In this document: in pieces, positions 59,673 through 64,000 of the stretch
Layout of the letters: the number at the start of each line of letters is the position of its first letter
Position numbering within the stretch: position 1 is the first letter of the stretch
Origin: Glebionis coronaria
Lineage: Eukaryota > Streptophyta > Magnoliopsida > Asterales > Asteraceae
Assembly (NCBI GenBank): GCA_025667525.1
Contig: CM046878.1
Location: forward strand, 93,449,237-93,513,236
Direction of reading: 5' to 3'
Length of the DNA stretch: 64,000 bases
Position numbers and translations under genes: made by a program
Notes under the pieces: generated by a model
Database searches by the model: none
Told to the model about the DNA's origin: nothing
The model's input: the letters and a program-made list of their open reading frames with translations, nothing else

Positions 59673-60612
59673 ACGAAAACCCTAATCGCCGCCCCCAATG
59701 GGTGGTAATCATCCCCCCCCTAAATCCAAACCCAATGATCTCCATGGTATTACCGCCACAGCATACATTACAAACTTCCCACTCTCTTTGGGAACAAAAG
59801 AACTTTGGGATCTTTGTGACAAATGTGGAACGGTGGCAGATGTGTATATTGCACGCAAACTCTCTATGAATGGGAAAAGATTTGCATTTGTCAGATTCCT
59901 GAAAGTTTCTAATAAAGAATCGTTGATTGAAGCTCTTAATAAGATTTGGATTGGATCATACCATATGTTCGCTGCTATGGCTAGATTTGAGAAGAAACCA
60001 AACCCTGTTGTTAAACCAAACCCTAACCCTAATCGAACCAACCCCAATAATCATGAAAAAACCTCATCTTCATATGAAAACCCTAATCGATCATACGCAA
60101 ATGTTCTTAATGGTAACAATTCTCTCAACCACGTGTTCCAACCAAAATCCATCCTTAAATCTGTTACACTCGATGAAGCAGATCTAATTGAAACATCAGG
60201 CATGAAAAACGTGATCCTTGCTAAGGTTAAGGATGTTCATCTCATCCTTAATATTAACAATGTTCTTAATAAGGAGGGTTTTTGTGACTTCAACTGCAAA
60301 TATATCGGAGGCATGTGGCTCTGGATAGAATTTGAATCACAAGAAGCGTGCTCAAAGCTTCTAAGCAACAAGGAGATGTCATGGTATTTCACTTCTCTGA
60401 AACATATTAACAAGTCCTTTATTGCTGATGAACGTGTTATATGGATTGAAATTTGTGGACTTCCTCTAAATGCTTGGACGTCTAAGGCATTCAAAAAGAT
60501 TGCCTTTAATTGGGGCGAACCTCTTTTCGTTGATGAAGATCCCATTGAAAACAATGCTATTGGAAGGGTATGCATTAAGACTCGAATCCATAGTCAAGTC
60601 AATGAAATATGC
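59672..60612 (+). mobile_element. LINE (L1-type), 5' part
   Basis: The homology of the host repeat stops at about 59672 and a short leader with AAAACCCTAATCGCC leads into ORF1. The 3' part, including the reverse transcriptase, is separated by the LTR that starts at 60613 and would lie beyond this window if retained. A preserved 5' end is uncommon for plant LINE copies, which are usually 5'-truncated. Confidence 0.7.
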
Positions 60613-60615
60613 TGA
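59698..60615 (+). pseudogene. LINE ORF1-like protein with RRM domain, interrupted
   Basis: An uninterrupted frame of 305 codons starts at ATG 59698. Residues about 20-95 form an RNA-recognition motif: TAYITNFPLSLGTKELWDLC (strand 1, RNP2-like), then GTVADVYIARK, and RFAFVRF (RNP1-like). A Pro/Asn-rich linker (about 100-140) follows. A second globular part contains GGMWLWIEFESQEACSKLL, VIWIEICGLPLNAW and GRVCIKTRI. This order is known from ORF1-type proteins of plant LINEs and related domesticated genes; it would bind element RNA. The reading frame is cut after codon 305 by an LTR, whose terminal TGA supplies the stop. An intact frame suggests recent activity. A host RNA-binding gene is less likely because the second half and context are LINE-like. 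Confidence 0.75.
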
Positions 60616-60986
60616 TACAAGCGTTTTGCAATGGGTTCAATTTAAGTTCTCTCAGTATCCTCTCGAATTGATCTTAGCTCTAAGTGGAATGATTTGTTCT
60701 TGGTTATTAAAAAGTGGTTGGTTTGTTTATCTATTTTAAACTAATGACAAGAAATTAAGTGTCGAAGAGTAAACTTAAAGCTTTAAACGATTAAAGTGAA
60801 AAGACGAGTTTAAAATTAAATGTTTTGAAAACTTTAAAGATTATATTAGGAAAATAAATGGACATTCAATAAAACTAACACTTGGAAAACTTTGTGAAAA
60901 ATAAGAACTTAATTGGAAACTACTAAAAGAAAGTAAGAACGGAGAATAGCAAACAACTCAATCGCAATAAAGGAAAAATCCCCTCA

Positions 60987-61386
60987 ATCGGAATATATTC
61001 CGATCACTGTGATCGGAATGTTGAAAAGTATGGTGATCGAAATAATCAAAGAGTAGGCAATCGGAATCCTATCAACTTGTCTCAATCGGAATGTTTGAAA
61101 ATATGTGCAATCGGAATATGGGGAAACTTACTCATCGGAATATGCTGAAAAAGGGATTCAATCGGAATATGGTAATGAACACAATCGGAATAATGATAAT
61201 ACCACCAATCGGAATAATCTAAAACTTGTACAATCGGAATATGGTAAATCTTGCTACAATCGGAATATGTGAAACAAAGATGATCGGAATCCTCTAAACA
61301 AAGTCCCGATCGGAAAACCTAAACCCTTTTCCGATCATACGATCGGAAAGGGGGGAAAGTGCTCGGTCGGAATACTCAGTCGGAAA
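60987..61386 (-). repeat. Phased ATTCCGAT array (about 24.7-bp period)
   Basis: On the plus strand ATCGGAAT starts at 60987, 61012, 61060, 61085, 61110, 61134, 61161, 61184, 61208, 61233, 61259 and 61283. A one-base variant fills the gap at 61036. Intervals are 23-27 bp, mean 24.7. Variants continue at 61309, 61342, 61366 and 61379. The 15-19 bp between cores is much less conserved. The element transcript (minus) would carry ATTCCGAT. Confidence 0.95.
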
Positions 61387-61949
61387 AGGGCTTTGCCCTT
61401 TCCGAAATTGGTGCTAATCCGAAACTTTTGCTAGGGAAATAAGCTTATGGAATAAGCTAACTCCCAAAAATAACTCGAATCCAATAAAATATTGATCAAA
61501 TAAGCACTAAAAACAACTTTTCTAAACTCAAAATAAACAACTTTTAAATCAAATCAATGAAAAGATGAACTTTTTATAAAACTTTAAAAAATAAATAAGA
61601 TAAATCAACAAATAAGCCAATAAGAACAAGGATCTCAAAGCTTATTTATGTATAAACTTAATGGAAACATAAAAAGTAATCAACTTTTTAAGCACAAATC
61701 ATTGATGAACAACACGGATCATACGAGATTTGTACCAAAATCAATAAAAGTAAAAGAAAGAAAGGATGAGATTAAAGATTAAAAATTAAAAACTTGATCT
61801 TGATTAATGAAAGATAATACAAAAGTTTGATCTAGGAAGAGAAAAAGATGAAATCTAGTGAGAGAAAGTTCTAAACTTTCTCTCTCTAAAACTAGAGAAA
61901 TCAAAAACTAAAAACTAACTAAGTGTTTGAAATTTGTGAAGTAGAGTCC

Positions 61950-61957
61950 TATTTATA
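61950..61957 (-). promoter_or_regulatory. LTR TATA box
   Basis: The minus strand reads TATAAATA within CACCTATAAATAGG, followed by a leader with CT-rich stretches. It is the likely core promoter of the LTR. Confidence 0.7.
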
Positions 61958-62423
61958 GGTGTGTCTTGTGGTGGTGGGCTTTGTGATTGGGCTTTGGTTT
62001 GGGCTCCTTTTTCTTCTTTCTTCTTTAGTCTTCACGCTTCTTTAAATAAACGTTTCCGACTTGGATTTTGAGAAGTGTCGGTGAATAATTCCAACTCGTC
62101 TTATAATCTTTTGTTTAATAGACTCGAGTTCTTCGACATATATGAATCTTCCATCTTTGCCTCTATTCTTCGATAAATCTTCAAATAGGCACAATGACTT
62201 CAAATCTTTTGTATCTCTTGGACAATAGACTTCGTCTTGAGTCTTTTTCCTTGATAAAACCCGTGCAATCCCATGTTTTCTTCAATATTCATCCGGTTAG
62301 CTCTGAAAACACAATAAACACAAAAACCACGCATAATTCCAAACAAATGATATTAAATACGTGTTTTGGTCTTGTTTTAGCCAGAATTAAGTGGTAAAAG
62401 GATGGGTGTTTTCACACCTATCA

Positions 62424-64000
62424 AATCCCCTACACTTAACCATTGCCATGCCCTCATGCAATGCTTAGTGACAAAGCACATTTACACTTTTCTCATGATC
62501 AATCAACCTTGGCCTTATTAAAATACTACTAAACAAAAAAAATTAAAGTACTAAGTGAAATTAAAACTTTAAAGTAAACAAAAGGATAGAAAATAGCTAT
62601 GTGGAAATAACTTGCAAAGAGGTCGATGACTTACATTAGGGCTTCGGTGCTGCGAAGATTTATCACCCTCAAGTTTCACGTTCCCCAAACTAAGCTTAAA
62701 AACGAGATCATTGTTATTATAAGTTAGCAATTCAAACACTCACACACATGGCTTAATTAAATGCTTAAACTCCTTTATTCCTAGGTGTATCTCTTATATT
62801 TTATTTTTGTCTTAGAATGATCATGAAGATGCATTTTTGGACTTATATCGATAGTTAGTTAGGCTGAAAGCAAAGTAGGACGATTTGATCAATAGTTAGC
62901 TAAAGGACAAAATCTCTTAAAACTGCTTCTCGGGATATCAAAAAGTTCATATCTTGGCATAACTCGGTTCACGATTTGAGACCTTTCTCGGGCCGATATT
63001 TGGCATGTACTTCATACTTCATATCTTCGAGAGACGTTCTTGAGATAATGGTCTTCTCATCGTAATAGAGTTTCTTCACTTTGGAGACTTTTGAGGGTTA
63101 CTCCAACTTTGTTGACCACGACTTCATGATTATTCTTCAATCTCTAATTGGGATTTTGAGATACAACGGTCCGCCTCCTTTTCGGACTTGGATCTATTTA
63201 TCCTCATACCTTGTTAGGGTCTTTTCGGATAGACTTCTCCATGATCTTTATGGGAGTTGATTGCTTTTCGTCGTGAGTCTTGATCCTTCATATTGACTTT
63301 GGGAATAATGCTTTTCACATCACTTTGGATCTTTAGCAATAAAATGGAATCCTCATGCCTTGTTAGGGCCTTTTCGGACTCGCCAATCTTCGCGCCCCGC
63401 TTCATAAGTTATGCCTTGGCTATGAACTCTTATCATTACTGAGCAAATTTTAAGCGATCTTGGGCTAGAAGCTAAGTAACTTTTCAAATCGTACGACCTT
63501 ACTTATTGCAGATAAATTAATAGCTAGTGATGGGAGAATAGGCAAATAATTACACCAAGTGAGCTTGCGCAAGAATACCGACTTATAATTGACTCTATCA
63601 TTTCTCGTTCTCCACAATTTAAAATCTCAAGTAATGAGAATCGTGGATGCTTAGTCTAATAAACCAATTAAGGTCTACATGGTTAAGGATACTAGCTAGA
63701 ATAAACTTAAATAAGTCTATTCGGGTTGAGTCAAAACAAACGCAACAGGCCTAATATGTCACAGACTTCTAAACTAGCTACACCACTTTATTAAAATTTG
63801 ACTTTATTGCGGGATATATACATATGAAAGCAACGAGAAAAATTTAAAATTTACGACTATATGGCCAAAGTTAATTAAAAATTTGAAATTTGTTGAAAAA
63901 GTTGATTTTCCGGTTAAATGAAGGCATTTTCATGGAAAAGTCCACTTAAAACTTCGATAGAAGTCCCCCTACACTTAAGATAAACATTGTCCTCAATGTT
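62424..64000 (-). mobile_element. Tat/Athila-like element, 3' non-coding interior
   Basis: The minus strand from the window edge reads AACATTGAGGACAATGTTTA, then AAGTGTAGGGGGA. In Tat/Athila elements such phrases follow the end of pol, so pol itself should lie to the right of the window. A second AAGTGTAGGGGA-type tract abuts the LTR at 62424-62440. In between there is no recognised frame; a 63-codon stretch (63405-63214) has no motif. CCTTGTTAGGG-CTTTTCGGA occurs twice, near 63209 and 63359. Confidence 0.7.

Larger units (their letters stand above)
60613..62423 (-). mobile_element. LTR of a Tat/Athila-like gypsy element
   Basis: A minus-strand LTR of 1,811 bp starts TGATAGGTGTGAAAACACCC at 62423 and ends CGCTTGTATCA at 60613, giving TGATA/TATCA ends. 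It is preceded by a polypurine tract (AGTGTAGGGGATT, 62436-62424), so this is the 3' LTR. A TATA box lies at 61957-61950. The left flank is LINE ORF1; the putative target duplication TATGC (60608-60612) has its partner beyond the window. The transcribed part contains the 24.7-bp motif array. Confidence 0.8.

Noticed and set aside
59709..60047. Minus-strand frame opposite the LINE ORF1
   Set aside because: It is a shadow of the plus-strand RRM frame, whose motifs are recognisable.
59698..60615. Intact host RNA-binding protein gene
   Set aside because: The second half and the leader resemble LINE ORF1, and the frame is ended by an LTR terminus. A domesticated gene cannot be excluded without the sequence to the right.
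60987..61386. CRISPR-like repeat-spacer layout
   Set aside because: The repeats are only 8 bp, spacing varies by several bases, no cas genes are present, and the array lies inside a plant LTR. It is reported instead as a phased motif array.

Overview
The window looks like gene-poor, transposon-dense nuclear DNA of a eudicot plant. It is AT-rich, host-gene fragments have GT-AG introns, and most recognisable sequence is plant-type mobile elements: Ty3/gypsy LTR elements, a Copia-like element, a LINE, a SINE, Helitrons, and MULE, hAT, CACTA and Harbinger derivatives. The gag, LINE ORF1 and Ulp1-like fragments resemble Asteraceae repeats as I know them; that placement is inference. Every identification rests on reading the sequence and on recalled family motifs, because no search was run.

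Layout. 1-2.1 kb: a dispersed repeat split by a Tourist-like MITE. 2.2-3.3 kb: a minus-strand reading frame split by a SINE, then an acidic frame with a 34-bp duplication. 7.8-10.8 kb: a probable multi-exon minus-strand gene with an E2F site and a G-box in its apparent promoter; this is the best host-gene candidate but I could not name it. 11.3-11.6 kb: a minisatellite with a 91-bp higher-order period. 12.6-14.6 kb: a decayed gypsy LTR and gag. 15.66-15.92 kb: a foldback MITE.

16.26-24.75 kb is the most unusual block: an 8,490-bp MULE-like element with inverted ends and a 9-bp target duplication. It carries exons resembling a CNGC channel, an Ulp1-type transposon protein, HSP90 and mitoferrin, plus a 2.1-kb higher-order repeat array. 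27.4-31.1 kb: a truncated gypsy LTR-gag-protease copy. 31.6-33.4 kb: a Helitron with both termini. 33.8-36.4 kb: a solo LTR.

37.1-55.9 kb is a duplicated segment whose two copies have different insertions. Between them lie two related gypsy elements, A (+) and B (-), joined tail to tail through 35 bp of templated filler. Both carry an extra reading frame between the primer-binding site and gag. 57.2-59.7 kb: two tandem Helitron-like copies, one holding a hAT MITE. 59.7-64 kb: a LINE ORF1 cut by the LTR of a Tat/Athila-like element. That LTR contains an 8-bp motif repeated about every 24.7 bp; a related array occurs in the Copia-like element at 38.2 kb.

Apart from the 7.8-10.5 kb gene I see no intact cellular gene. 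All transposon proteins found here carry stops, frameshifts, truncations or lost catalytic residues, so the elements present appear non-autonomous.
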